From contig NZ_NSKH01000003.1 of assembly GCF_003144095.1 (NCBI RefSeq), forward strand, positions 506,086 through 570,085: a stretch of DNA of 64,000 nucleotides. The letters run 5' to 3'. This stretch comes from Streptomyces sp. ICBB 8177. GTDB lineage: Bacteria; Actinomycetota; Actinomycetes; Streptomycetales; Streptomycetaceae. The notes beneath the pieces are model-generated. The model saw only the letters and a list, made by a program, of their open reading frames with translations, had not been told where the DNA came from and ran no database searches. A program made the position numbers and the translations under genes. This document shows, piece after piece, positions 41,072-50,009 of this stretch. The stretch's first letter is position 1, and each line of letters begins with the position of its first letter.

Positions 41072-41521
41072 TCACCGCCTGCGGTGCAGCACGCGCCCCG
41101 CGAGCACGGTCGCCAGGCACTCCCCGGCGTCCCCGAGGACCGTCAGGTCCGCACGGGCTCCCGGGGCCAGCGCGGGCACCACGGCCTCGTCCACCACCCT
41201 GACCCCGCTGCGCCGCGCGGCGTCCCGCAACGCCGGGTCGGTGACGTGGCGGGCGACGACGGCCGCCGCCCCCGTCCGCATCACCGCGTACACCCGCTCC
41301 CGCGGACTCGGCGCGTCCGGCAGCGGTCCTTCGTGCACCAGGGCGGGCCCGAGCGTGCCGGGCCAGCACCGCACGCGCGCGGACGGGTAACGCGCGGTCA
41401 GCTCCTCCAGACCGCCGACCGCCTCGATCCGGTCCCCCGACACCACCACAGCGCCCTCCGGCACGGGCGGCCCGGACTCCCAGCGCGTCCGCAGCAGCGG
41501 CGCGGTGTGAATCGTCAGCAC
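41072..41521 (-). CDS. Small amidohydrolase/imidazolonepropionase-like protein lacking the catalytic barrel
   Basis: 149 residues that align only with the two ends of an amidohydrolase: a beta-strand start ([24 protein letters not shown]) and the composite-domain end ([28 protein letters not shown]). A shortened middle has no HxH metal motif and no further metal-binding histidine or Asp pattern. The shortened form cannot be a normal deaminase. It begins six bases after the mqnC stop, so it is cotranscribed with the menaquinone genes and may be a regulator, scaffold or relic in that pathway. Confidence 0.6.
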   Translation of the reverse strand: MLTIHTAPLLRTRWESGPPVPEGAVVVSGDRIEAVGGLEELTARYPSARVRCWPGTLGPALVHEGPLPDAPSPRERVYAVMRTGAAAVVARHVTDPALRDAARRSGVRVVDEAVVPALAPGARADLTVLGDAGECLATVLAGRVLHRRR

Positions 41522-41527
41522 CAGGGA

Positions 41528-42730
41528 CTACGACGCGTCGATGAGCTTCAGCTCGGGATGCGCCGTGCCCCCCTCGATCGCGGTGGACGAAAGGTGCGAC
41601 ACCACATGGTCGTTGACCGGGTCGTTCGCCGGGTCGTCGTGCACGACGAGGTGCTCGTACGTGGTCGCCCGCTGCGCCGGGACGCGGCCCGCCGAGCGGA
41701 TCAGGTGGATCAGCTCCATGCGGTTGGAGCGGTGCTTGGCCCCGGCCGAGGAGACCACGTTCTCCTCCAGCATCACCGAGCCGAGGTCGTCGGCGCCGTA
41801 GTGCAGCGACAGCTGGCCGACCTCCTTGCCGGTGGTCAGCCACGAACCCTGGATGTGCGCCACGTTGTCCAGGAAGATCCGGGCGATGGCGATCATGCGC
41901 AGGTACTCGAAGAGCGTGGCCTGCGTCATGCCCTTCAGGTGGTTGTTCTCCGGCTGGTAGGTGTACGGGATGAACGCGCGGAAGCCGCCCGTGCGGTCCT
42001 GGACGTCGCGGATCATGCGCAGGTGCTCGATGCGCTCGGCGTTGGTCTCGCCGGTGCCCATCAGCATCGTGGAGGTGGACTCCACGCCCAGGTTGTGCGC
42101 GGTCTCCATGATCTCCAGCCAGCGTTCGCCGGACTCCTTGAGCGGGGCGATCGCCTTGCGCGGGCGCTCCGGCAGCAGCTCGGCGCCCGCGCCCGCGAAG
42201 GAGTCGAGGCCGGCGGCGTGGATGCGGCGGATGGCCTCCTCCACGGAGACACCGGAGATGCGGGCCATGTGCTCGACCTCGGAGGCGCCGAGGGAGTGGA
42301 TGACCAGCTGCGGGAACGCCTTCTTGATGGCGGAGAAGTGCTCCTCGTAGTACTCGACCCCGTAGTCGGGGTGGTGGCCGCCCTGGAACATGATCTGGGT
42401 GCCGCCCAGCTCCACGGTCTCCGCGCAGCGGCGCAGGATGTCGTCGAGGTCGCGGGTCCAGCCCTTGGCGGTGTCCTTCGGCGCCGCGTAGAACGCGCAG
42501 AACTTGCACGCCGTCACGCAGACGTTGGTGTAGTTGATGTTCCGCTCGATGATGTACGTGGCGATGTGCTCGGTGCCCGCGTAGCGGCGGCGGCGGATCG
42601 CGTCGGCCGCGGCGCCCAGCGCGTGCAGCGGCGCGCTGCGGTACAGGTCGAGGGCTTCTTCCGGGGTGACCCGGCCCCCGGCGGCGGCACGGTCGAGCAC
42701 GGACTTGAGGTCGTCCTGCGAGGTCACCAC
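41528..42730 (-). CDS. mqnC: Cyclic dehypoxanthine futalosine synthase (radical SAM)
   Basis: A 400-residue radical SAM enzyme with the CxxxCxxC cluster in [12 protein letters not shown] at about residues 70-81. [40 protein letters not shown] and [23 protein letters not shown] are characteristic of MqnC. It cyclises dehypoxanthine futalosine in the futalosine route to menaquinone. GGAGGG lies eight bases before the first of two adjacent GTG codons, so the first (42730) was chosen. It is the first gene of the mqnC - small protein - menG unit. Confidence 0.93.
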   Translation of the reverse strand: MVTSQDDLKSVLDRAAAGGRVTPEEALDLYRSAPLHALGAAADAIRRRRYAGTEHIATYIIERNINYTNVCVTACKFCAFYAAPKDTAKGWTRDLDDILRRCAETVELGGTQIMFQGGHHPDYGVEYYEEHFSAIKKAFPQLVIHSLGASEVEHMARISGVSVEEAIRRIHAAGLDSFAGAGAELLPERPRKAIAPLKESGERWLEIMETAHNLGVESTSTMLMGTGETNAERIEHLRMIRDVQDRTGGFRAFIPYTYQPENNHLKGMTQATLFEYLRMIAIARIFLDNVAHIQGSWLTTGKEVGQLSLHYGADDLGSVMLEENVVSSAGAKHRSNRMELIHLIRSAGRVPAQRATTYEHLVVHDDPANDPVNDHVVSHLSSTAIEGGTAHPELKLIDAS

Positions 42731-42928
42731 GTCGTCGTCCCTCCGGGGTTGCGTTGACGGACCGTCTCAGCCTACCGGGTCGCATGCGGCGCCGTTCTGG
42801 CCCGTTTCGTCCCCATGGCGGGCCGCCGCGAGCCTCTTGGGGCGGGGCGGGCAGGCCCGTGACACCCCCAAATCGTCCGGCTACCCTCTTGACCGGCAAG
42901 CGCGCGCGAAGCTATTGGGGGAGCCGGG

Positions 42929-45232
42929 ATGTCGGAGACTGGCGGCGGGCCGCGGCCCGGACTGCGGCTGCGCGATCTGCGGGAGCGCCCTGAGGCGGCG
43001 GCCGGCGCCCGTACCGGGCAGGGGAGGAGAGCCGACGCGCTGCGCCGGGCCGCCCGCGCGGTCTGGGCCGCCGTACGCCCGACCCGCAACCGCACGACCG
43101 GCTACGTGGCCGTCGGCGCGGTCGGCGCACTGGTCGGCACCTCGGTCGCGGTCGGTGTGGGCGCCGCCGGAGCCCTGCCCAGGCTGGCCGACGTCGGCGC
43201 GTGGCTGGGCAGTTCGCACAAGGGCGAGGCCGCCCACGCCAACGGCCTGACCGGCCAGGTGGACGGCAAGGTCACGCTGCCCGGGATGGCGGGCGACCCG
43301 GTGCAGATCTCGCAGGACGGCAAGACGGTCCTGGTCCTCGACACCCGCACCGGCAAGGTGGTCCGGCTCGACCCTTCGCAGCTGACCGCCGAGCAGTCCA
43401 CCGAGTACGGCGCGGCCGGGCTGCAACTGGTCTCCGGCGGCGCGGTCTCCTACCTGGTCGACCCCGCGCACGGCACCGTCCAGCGCATCGACCCGGTGCT
43501 CACCACACCGCTCGGTCCCAAGCTGGACCTGGGCGCGCCGCTGGGCGCCGCGGAGGTGGACCCGCGCGGCACGCTGTGGGTGCCGGTGCCCTCGCGCGGC
43601 CAGGTCGTCCCCGTGACCGGCGACACCCGCAGCCCGGCCGTCACCGTCGGCAGACCCGGCGACAATCTCGTCCTCACCCTCGCGGGCGGGCAGCCCGTGG
43701 TGACCGACACCACCGCCGGCGTCCTCAGGACGCTGTCGGCGACCGGCACGCAGGAGTCGTTCAACCTCCCCGGCGTGGCCGCCTCCGGCGCCTCCGGCGT
43801 GCTGATCCCCGACCAGACCGACGACGCCGTCGTCCCCGTCCTGGACACCGGCGACGGCACGATGGTGCTGGTCCAGACCGGCACCGGCGGTCAGACCGAC
43901 GTCAAGGTGCCGACCGGCGGCGACCGGCTCGGCGCGCCGCAGGTGCTGGGCAGCAAGGTCTACATCCCCGACGACTCCACCGGCAGGCTGGTGGTCTACG
44001 ACACGGCCACCGCCTCGTTCGACCCCACCTACACCGTCACCGGCACGCCCGGCACCCTCAACGTCTTCGTGCGTGACGGCCTGTTGTGGGCCAACGACGA
44101 GAACAACGCCACCGCGGCGGTGATCAACGCGGACGGGCAGGCCCACCGCATCGGCAAGTACGCGGACGACGTGCCCACGCACCGGCAGCCGCGCGAGCAC
44201 GACCCGGTGGTCGACACCGTGCCGACCGCGCCGGTCCACACCTCCGTACCCGCCGGGCCCACCCGGCACCGCGCGCCGTCAGGCCCGCCGCCGGGCCCGG
44301 TGGACACCGTGCGGCCGACGCCCACGCCCACCCCCAGGCCCAAGCCGAGCCCCTCCCGTGACTGCGGCACCGACTGGCAGCCGGGGTGCCCGGAGCCGAT
44401 GGCCCCGGGCACGCCGCAGGCCCAGTCCGGCGCGGGCACGATCACCGTGACGTTCGCCGCGGCCTCGGGCACGACGCCGAAGGACTACACGCTCAGCGGC
44501 GCCCCCGCGGGCGCCACCGTCACGCCCGACTCGGTGGGCCCCGGCGGCCCGTTCATGTTCGAGGTGCGCGGCGGGTCGTGCGGGAGCCGGTACACGTTCA
44601 CGGTGGTCGCCCACTACGCGGGCGGCGCCCCGGACAAGGCGTCGCAGCCGTCGGCGCCTGCGCAGCCGTGCGTGGTCCCGACCCCGCCGACGGTCAGCGT
44701 GTCGGTACCGCAGGGCGGCCACGGCGCGGACCTGAGCTGGACGTCGTCCGGGAGCGGGATGACGTACACGGTCTCCGGCGCGGGCGCGACGGCCACGACC
44801 AGCGGCCTGTCGCACAGCGTGCGGGGGCTGACCAACGGCAGGACGTATGCCGTGACGGTGACGGCCCGCAACGGCGCGGGGTCGAGGGCGGGCAGCGCGA
44901 CGATCAACCTGACGCCTCCGGCGCGGACGTTCCACGTCACGGACAACTCCAACAACGGCGATCCGCTGTACGTCCACACAAGCCCGTACGCGACGACGGC
45001 CAACCGCACGACGACTCACATCAACGCGGGCGACAACACGACCCAGCTGACCGTCTACTGCCAGACCACCGGAAGCCACGTCAGCAACGACAACGGCAAC
45101 TACAGCGGCAGTATCTGGGACCGCATCCAGTGGGACGGCAGCAGCAACAGCTACGTCAGCGATCTGTGGGTCTCGACCGCCAACCACCGCAGCGGCCAGT
45201 TCTCGCCCCAGGACGTATGGCAATGCACCTGA
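42929..45232 (+). CDS. Membrane-anchored beta-propeller / FN3 protein of the type VII-like locus
   Basis: A 767-residue protein. It has a charged cytosolic start, one membrane helix at about residues 57-80 (GYVAVGAVGALVGTSVAVGVG), and an extracellular region with repeated short blades (for example VQISQDGKTVLVLDTRTGKVVRL and GSKVYIPDDSTGRLVVYD) suggesting a beta-propeller to about residue 410. A Pro-rich linker follows, then two fibronectin type III-like domains at about 490-675, and a C-terminal SH3-like or cell-wall-binding domain with paired cysteines. Adhesion or a structural role in the secretion locus is plausible. It starts at an ATG after GGGGGAG. The MoxR gene follows 46 bases on. 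Confidence 0.65.
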   Translation: MSETGGGPRPGLRLRDLRERPEAAAGARTGQGRRADALRRAARAVWAAVRPTRNRTTGYVAVGAVGALVGTSVAVGVGAAGALPRLADVGAWLGSSHKGEAAHANGLTGQVDGKVTLPGMAGDPVQISQDGKTVLVLDTRTGKVVRLDPSQLTAEQSTEYGAAGLQLVSGGAVSYLVDPAHGTVQRIDPVLTTPLGPKLDLGAPLGAAEVDPRGTLWVPVPSRGQVVPVTGDTRSPAVTVGRPGDNLVLTLAGGQPVVTDTTAGVLRTLSATGTQESFNLPGVAASGASGVLIPDQTDDAVVPVLDTGDGTMVLVQTGTGGQTDVKVPTGGDRLGAPQVLGSKVYIPDDSTGRLVVYDTATASFDPTYTVTGTPGTLNVFVRDGLLWANDENNATAAVINADGQAHRIGKYADDVPTHRQPREHDPVVDTVPTAPVHTSVPAGPTRHRAPSGPPPGPVDTVRPTPTPTPRPKPSPSRDCGTDWQPGCPEPMAPGTPQAQSGAGTITVTFAAASGTTPKDYTLSGAPAGATVTPDSVGPGGPFMFEVRGGSCGSRYTFTVVAHYAGGAPDKASQPSAPAQPCVVPTPPTVSVSVPQGGHGADLSWTSSGSGMTYTVSGAGATATTSGLSHSVRGLTNGRTYAVTVTARNGAGSRAGSATINLTPPARTFHVTDNSNNGDPLYVHTSPYATTANRTTTHINAGDNTTQLTVYCQTTGSHVSNDNGNYSGSIWDRIQWDGSSNSYVSDLWVSTANHRSGQFSPQDVWQCT

Positions 45233-45278
45233 CCCCCGCCCCCGTACCGATCCCCGACACCCCCCGAGCGAGCGCCCG

Positions 45279-46277
45279 ATGACCGTCCCCGCGCAGCACC
45301 CCGCCTCCGGGCCGAACGACGCCGTCTCGCTGTTCGCCCAGTGCTTCCACGCCCTCGCCGACAACGTCGAGCGCGTCGTGAAGGGCAAACGGCCCACCGT
45401 CGAGCTGGCGTTGACCTGTCTGTTCGCCGAAGGGCACCTGCTCGTCGAGGACGTGCCGGGGACCGGCAAGACGACGCTCGCCCGGTGCCTGGCGGCCTCC
45501 CTGGAGGCAAAGTTCGCGCGCGTGCAGTTCACCCCGGACCTGCTGCCCTCCGACATCACGGGCGTGACGGTCTACCGTCAGAACACCGGCACCTTCGACT
45601 TCCTGCCCGGCCCGGTCTTCGCCAACATCGTGCTGGGCGACGAGATCAACCGCGCCTCGCCCAAGACCCAGTCCGCGATGCTGGAGGTCATGGAGGAACG
45701 GCGGGTCACCGCCGACGGCAGGACGCACCCGGTGCCGCGGCCGTTCATGGTGCTGGCCACGCAGAACTCCGTGGACATGGGCGGCACCTATCCCCTGCCC
45801 GAGGCGCAGCTCGACCGGTTCCTGATGCGCGTCACCGTGGGATACCCGGACCACGCCTCCGAGGTGGCCGTGCTCAACGGCTCGGCGGCGGGCGCGACTC
45901 CCGAGTCGCTGTCCACGATCGCCTCCGCGCACCACATCGCGGAGTTCATCCAGGTGGCTCACCAGATCCAGGTCGCCGAGCAGCTCTACGACTACATCGT
46001 GCGGATCACGGCCGCCACCCGTGAGCTGCCCGACGTGCGGCTGGGCGCCTCGCCGCGCGGCAGCGTCGCGCTGGCGAGGGCGGTGCGGGTGCGCGCCGCC
46101 TCGCAGGGGCGGCCGTACGCGCTGCCGGAGGACGTCAAGGCGCTGGCCGAACCGGTGCTGGCGCACCGCCTGATCCTCACGCCGGAGGCCGAACTCAGCG
46201 GCCGCACCGGCGCGGACGTGGTGGCGCAGGTGCTGGCCACCGTGCCGGTGCCGCACGCGGGCGGGGCCCGGGTGTGA
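45279..46277 (+). CDS. MoxR-family AAA+ ATPase
   Basis: A 332-residue ATPase: Walker A EDVPGTGKTTLA at about residue 60, Walker B VLGDEINRASPKTQ, sensor 1 VLATQNSVDMGGTYPLPEAQLDRF, and the C-terminal lid with GASPRGSVALARA. MoxR proteins work as chaperones with DUF58 partners, often inserting metal or assembling complexes. The following DUF58 gene starts inside its stop region, confirming the usual MoxR-DUF58-transglutaminase module. Confidence 0.92.
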   Translation: MTVPAQHPASGPNDAVSLFAQCFHALADNVERVVKGKRPTVELALTCLFAEGHLLVEDVPGTGKTTLARCLAASLEAKFARVQFTPDLLPSDITGVTVYRQNTGTFDFLPGPVFANIVLGDEINRASPKTQSAMLEVMEERRVTADGRTHPVPRPFMVLATQNSVDMGGTYPLPEAQLDRFLMRVTVGYPDHASEVAVLNGSAAGATPESLSTIASAHHIAEFIQVAHQIQVAEQLYDYIVRITAATRELPDVRLGASPRGSVALARAVRVRAASQGRPYALPEDVKALAEPVLAHRLILTPEAELSGRTGADVVAQVLATVPVPHAGGARV

Positions 46278-47431
46278 TGCTCACGCCGACCGGGTGGGGC
46301 GTGGGGGTCGCCGGCGCGGTGCTGACCGCGCTGGGCTACGCCTTCGGCTACCGCGAGGCGGCGGCGCTGGGCGTCGCGGGGCTGCTCGCGGTGGCGGTGG
46401 CCGTGGTGTGGACGCTGCCGCGACCGCGTCTTGAGGCGACGCGCCGGATCGCGCCGCGCAAGGTGGCCAGGGGCGAGTACGCGCAGGGCGTGGTGACGCT
46501 GGCCAACGCGGGCTCGCGCACCCGGCGCGGCCTGCGGGCCACCGACGTGTGCGGCGGCGAGGCGCTGAGCCTGGCGGTGCCGGTGCTGCGGCCGGGCGCG
46601 ACGTACGAGGCGCGCTACCCGCTGCCGACCGCGCGGCGCGGGCGGATCGCCGTGGGGCCGTTGGGACTTGAGCGCACCGACCCGCTGGGCCTGTCGCGCC
46701 GGACGGTGGCGTACGGGGAGGCCGACGCGTTCGTGGTGCGGCCGAAGGTGTGCGTGCTGCCGGTGCTGCCGTCCGGCACGGCGCACCACATGGAGGGCCC
46801 GACCTCGGACACCGCCGACGACGGTTCGCTGACCTTCCACGCGCTGCGCGAGTACGTGCTCGGCGACGACCTGCGCCGGGTGCACTGGCGATCCTCGGCG
46901 CGCACCGGCACGCTGATGGTTCGTCAGATGGTGGACGTCTCGCTTCCGCACACCACGCTGGTGCTCGACACCCGCACGGTCGCGTACGGCTCGGAGGACG
47001 ACTTCGAACTCGCGGTGGACTGTGCGGCGTCCATCGGGCACGCGGCGGCCCGTTCCAACTTCCCCGTCGAACTGCGCGGCGCGGGCGGTCTGTTGCTGCG
47101 CGCGGACGGATCGGGGCAGGACGCGGAGGCGCTGCTCGACCGGCTGGCGCTGGTGGAGGGCACGCGGGAGCGCTCGGCCGCGGCGGCCTTCGACGGCCTG
47201 GAGAACCACCGCGGCGGCGGCTCGCTGATCGTGGTGACCGGCACCGGCGACACCGAGGGCATGGCGGCGCTGGGCCGGGTGCGGCGGCGGTTCGACCGGG
47301 TGACGCTGCTGCGGGTGGGCGGCGACGCCGAGGCTCCCGGGGCGCGCGAAGTGGCGTCCGACGTACCGCAGTTGCCGATCTCCTCGCTCAACGCGCTGGT
47401 CGCGAACTGGCGTTGGGAGGCCGTGCGGTGA
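46274..47431 (+). CDS. DUF58 (VWA-like) protein, partner of MoxR
   Basis: A 385-residue protein with two N-terminal membrane helices (residues 6-45), a soluble immunoglobulin-like part, then the DUF58 core with GDDLRRVHWRSSARTGTLMVRQM at about residues 195-217 and a VWA-like end that binds metal. The start is a GTG (or the ATG three bases later) overlapping the MoxR stop. The stop overlaps the next start by GTGA. It links the ATPase to the membrane transglutaminase-like protein. Confidence 0.88.
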   Translation: MMLTPTGWGVGVAGAVLTALGYAFGYREAAALGVAGLLAVAVAVVWTLPRPRLEATRRIAPRKVARGEYAQGVVTLANAGSRTRRGLRATDVCGGEALSLAVPVLRPGATYEARYPLPTARRGRIAVGPLGLERTDPLGLSRRTVAYGEADAFVVRPKVCVLPVLPSGTAHHMEGPTSDTADDGSLTFHALREYVLGDDLRRVHWRSSARTGTLMVRQMVDVSLPHTTLVLDTRTVAYGSEDDFELAVDCAASIGHAAARSNFPVELRGAGGLLLRADGSGQDAEALLDRLALVEGTRERSAAAAFDGLENHRGGGSLIVVTGTGDTEGMAALGRVRRRFDRVTLLRVGGDAEAPGAREVASDVPQLPISSLNALVANWRWEAVR

Positions 47432-49833
47432 GCGCCACCGAGACGGGAACGGGTACCGGAAGCCGTCCGGCGCGGGTGCGGCCCGCGCCCGCCGCCGGGA
47501 ACGACTGGGAGTGGGCGGCCCCCGCCCCTACCGCCGCCCCGCCCCCGCACGCCCCGGGTCCCGCAGGGCCGCACGGCGCCCCGTCGCCCGGGGCCGGCGC
47601 CCCGCACGCCCGAGTCCCCCGGCGCCGCCGCCTGCTGGTCTCGCTGCTGCCGCTGGTGCTGCTCCTGGCCGTGTCCGGCTGCGGCTTCCTGCGGGTCTAC
47701 CCGGCGGCCCGGCTGGCACCGGTCGTCGCGGTCGCGGTGCTCGCGCCGATGACGCTGTCGGTGCTGCTGTCCGGGGCGCTCTCGCGCCGCCGCGCCACGC
47801 TCAACCCCCTGTGGCCCTCGGTCCTGCTGACCGTCGTCGGCTGGCTGGTGACCGTCTGCGCCACCCTGTTCCGGCACAGCGGCGGCGGTCTGCCGACGCC
47901 CGCCGCGATGAGCGACGCGTGGTCGGCGCTGCTGGACGCGCCGCGCGCCGTCCTCACCACGATCCTCCCCGTTCCGGGCACGCCCGCGCTGCTGGTGCTG
48001 CCGCACGCGGTGCTGTGGCTGGCGTCGTTCGCCACCGCCGAACTGGGCTTGCGCACGAAGGGACCGCTGCTGCCCGCGCTGCCCGGCGTGGTCGCGTTCG
48101 GCGTCCCCGTGGTCTTCGGGGTGGGCGGCCCGGGGCCCGGGCTCGTACTGGTGGGCGCGCTCGCGGCCTGCGCCGGGCTGGTCGCGCTGACCCGGGGCCG
48201 GGTGGCGCCGTCGTGGCGGTCGCTGGCGGTCGGGCTGCCGACGGTCGCGGCGCTCGCCGTCGTCGCGGGCGCGGTCGGCCCGTACCTGCCGGGCGTCGGC
48301 GCGCCCTACGACCCCCGGCACACGGTCACCCCGCCGATCACGCGCCCGATGTCGGTCAGCCCGCTGGACGAGGTGGCGGTCTGGATGCGCGCCGGGACCC
48401 AGCCGGTGTTCACGGTGCGCACGAGCGGCGGCGACGGCGGCCAGAACTACCGGCTCGCGGTGCTCGACTCGTACGACGGCGTCACCTGGTCCAGCGACGC
48501 CCGTCTGGAGCGCACCGGCGGCCGGGTGCCGTCGCAGCCCGGCGTCGACCCGGGCGGTACGCAGAAGGTGGTGCAGCACTTCACCGTGGATTCGCTGCCC
48601 GGGATCTGGCTGCCCGCCGCCGACCGGCCGGTCCAGGTGAGCGCGCCCGCCTCCGCCGACCTCGCGGTCGACCCGGCCGGCGGTACGTTGACGGTGGGCG
48701 GCAGCGCGCTGGGCCCGGACCAGGCGTCGGTGCGGGCGGGCTACCGCTACACCGCGACCAGCGAGGTCCCGGTCTACGACGCGAGCCGCCTCCAGTACGC
48801 GCCGGCCGCCGACGATCCGGCGATGACCGAGCTGCCGCGCACCGACGCGGCGGGGCAGCCCATCGAGGCGGTCTCCACCTTCACCAGGACCGCCGCCCAG
48901 GCCACGGCGGGCGCCACGTTCCCGTACGAGCAGGCCGTCAAGCTGGCCGACTGGCTGCGCGACACCTACCACTTCGACCCGACCGCGCTGCCCGGACACA
49001 GCTACCGGCAGCTGGAGTTCTTCCTCACCAGCGGCAAGCGCGGCACCAGCGAGCAGTTCGCCGCGGCGTTCGCGGTGATGGCGCGCACCCTGGACCTGCC
49101 CTCTCGGGTGGTCGTCGGCTTCCGGCAGGGCGTGCCGGTCGGCGGCGGCACGTACCAGGTGCGCGGGCAGGACGTGCTGGCCTGGCCGGAGGTGGAGTTC
49201 CAGGGCATCGGCTGGGTGCCGTTCTACCCGACGCCCGACGCCGCCTCCGCGCACGGCGCCTCCGTCGCGCCCGCCGGGCAGCCGAAGCAGCGTCAGCAGG
49301 TCGACCAGAAGATCACCCAGCAGCCGCGTTCGGCCACCCCGCCGCGCAAGGACGGCGTCGGCGGGCAGGCCGCCGCGCCCGGCCGCGCGGGCGGTCCGCC
49401 GCCGTGGCTCTACGCCCCCCTGGCGGTGCTCGCGCTCGCCGTCTGCTACCTGCTGCGCGCCGCCTGGGTGCCGTGGCGCAGACGGGCGCGGCGGCGCGGC
49501 GACCCGGATCCGGGGCGGCGGGTGCTGGGCGCCTGGCAGCAGATCGTGGACCGGCTGACCGAGATCGGGCTGCCCCCGACCGGCGCCCACACCGCGGCGG
49601 AGGTGGCCGCGTTCGGCGCGGAGCGCGTCGGCGGGGCCGCGGGCGAGCACCTTCCGGCGCTGGCGGAGCTGGTCAACCAGGTCGGCTACGCGGGCCGGGC
49701 GCCGGACGCCGCCGCCGCGGACGCCGCCTGGCGGCACTGCGACGCGGTCGAGCGCGTGGTGGTCGCGAGCCGCCCGCGCCGGGAGCGGCTGCGGCGGGCG
49801 CTGCGCCCTTCGGCACTGCTGGGCCGCCGGTAG
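47428..49833 (+). CDS. DUF3488/transglutaminase-fold membrane protein with lost catalytic residues
   Basis: An 801-residue protein with a Pro-rich cytosolic start, about six membrane helices at 70-290, an extracellular transglutaminase-like domain at about 350-600, a helix at 656-680 and a DUF4129-like cytosolic end. In active relatives the core reads GxCxxFA and HAWPEV. Here the Cys position is Ser541 (KRGTSEQFAAAF) and the His position is Leu584 (DVLAWPEVEF), and the usual acidic residue after is in YPTPDA. It therefore probably lacks transglutaminase or protease activity and acts as a binding partner of the MoxR-DUF58 pair. Confidence 0.85.
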   Translation: MSATETGTGTGSRPARVRPAPAAGNDWEWAAPAPTAAPPPHAPGPAGPHGAPSPGAGAPHARVPRRRRLLVSLLPLVLLLAVSGCGFLRVYPAARLAPVVAVAVLAPMTLSVLLSGALSRRRATLNPLWPSVLLTVVGWLVTVCATLFRHSGGGLPTPAAMSDAWSALLDAPRAVLTTILPVPGTPALLVLPHAVLWLASFATAELGLRTKGPLLPALPGVVAFGVPVVFGVGGPGPGLVLVGALAACAGLVALTRGRVAPSWRSLAVGLPTVAALAVVAGAVGPYLPGVGAPYDPRHTVTPPITRPMSVSPLDEVAVWMRAGTQPVFTVRTSGGDGGQNYRLAVLDSYDGVTWSSDARLERTGGRVPSQPGVDPGGTQKVVQHFTVDSLPGIWLPAADRPVQVSAPASADLAVDPAGGTLTVGGSALGPDQASVRAGYRYTATSEVPVYDASRLQYAPAADDPAMTELPRTDAAGQPIEAVSTFTRTAAQATAGATFPYEQAVKLADWLRDTYHFDPTALPGHSYRQLEFFLTSGKRGTSEQFAAAFAVMARTLDLPSRVVVGFRQGVPVGGGTYQVRGQDVLAWPEVEFQGIGWVPFYPTPDAASAHGASVAPAGQPKQRQQVDQKITQQPRSATPPRKDGVGGQAAAPGRAGGPPPWLYAPLAVLALAVCYLLRAAWVPWRRRARRRGDPDPGRRVLGAWQQIVDRLTEIGLPPTGAHTAAEVAAFGAERVGGAAGEHLPALAELVNQVGYAGRAPDAAAADAAWRHCDAVERVVVASRPRRERLRRALRPSALLGRR

Positions 49834-50009
49834 CGCACCGTGGCGGGCGCCCTCGTGGGCCCGCGAGGACCGCCGGATTCCGATCCCGTACCGAAGGGGG
49901 ACGAGCGGGATGCGCGGGCGGTGCGGGGCTGAGCGGGCGCGATACGTTGGGCAGCGCCGCGGGCGCGTCACGCCGCGGAAACGGGAGAACGCAGGGCACG
50001 GGAGGGTCA

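Noticed and set aside
41072-41521. Calling the small amidohydrolase-like protein an aminofutalosine deaminase
   Set aside because: The metal-binding HxH and the barrel are missing, so a catalytic assignment is not supported.
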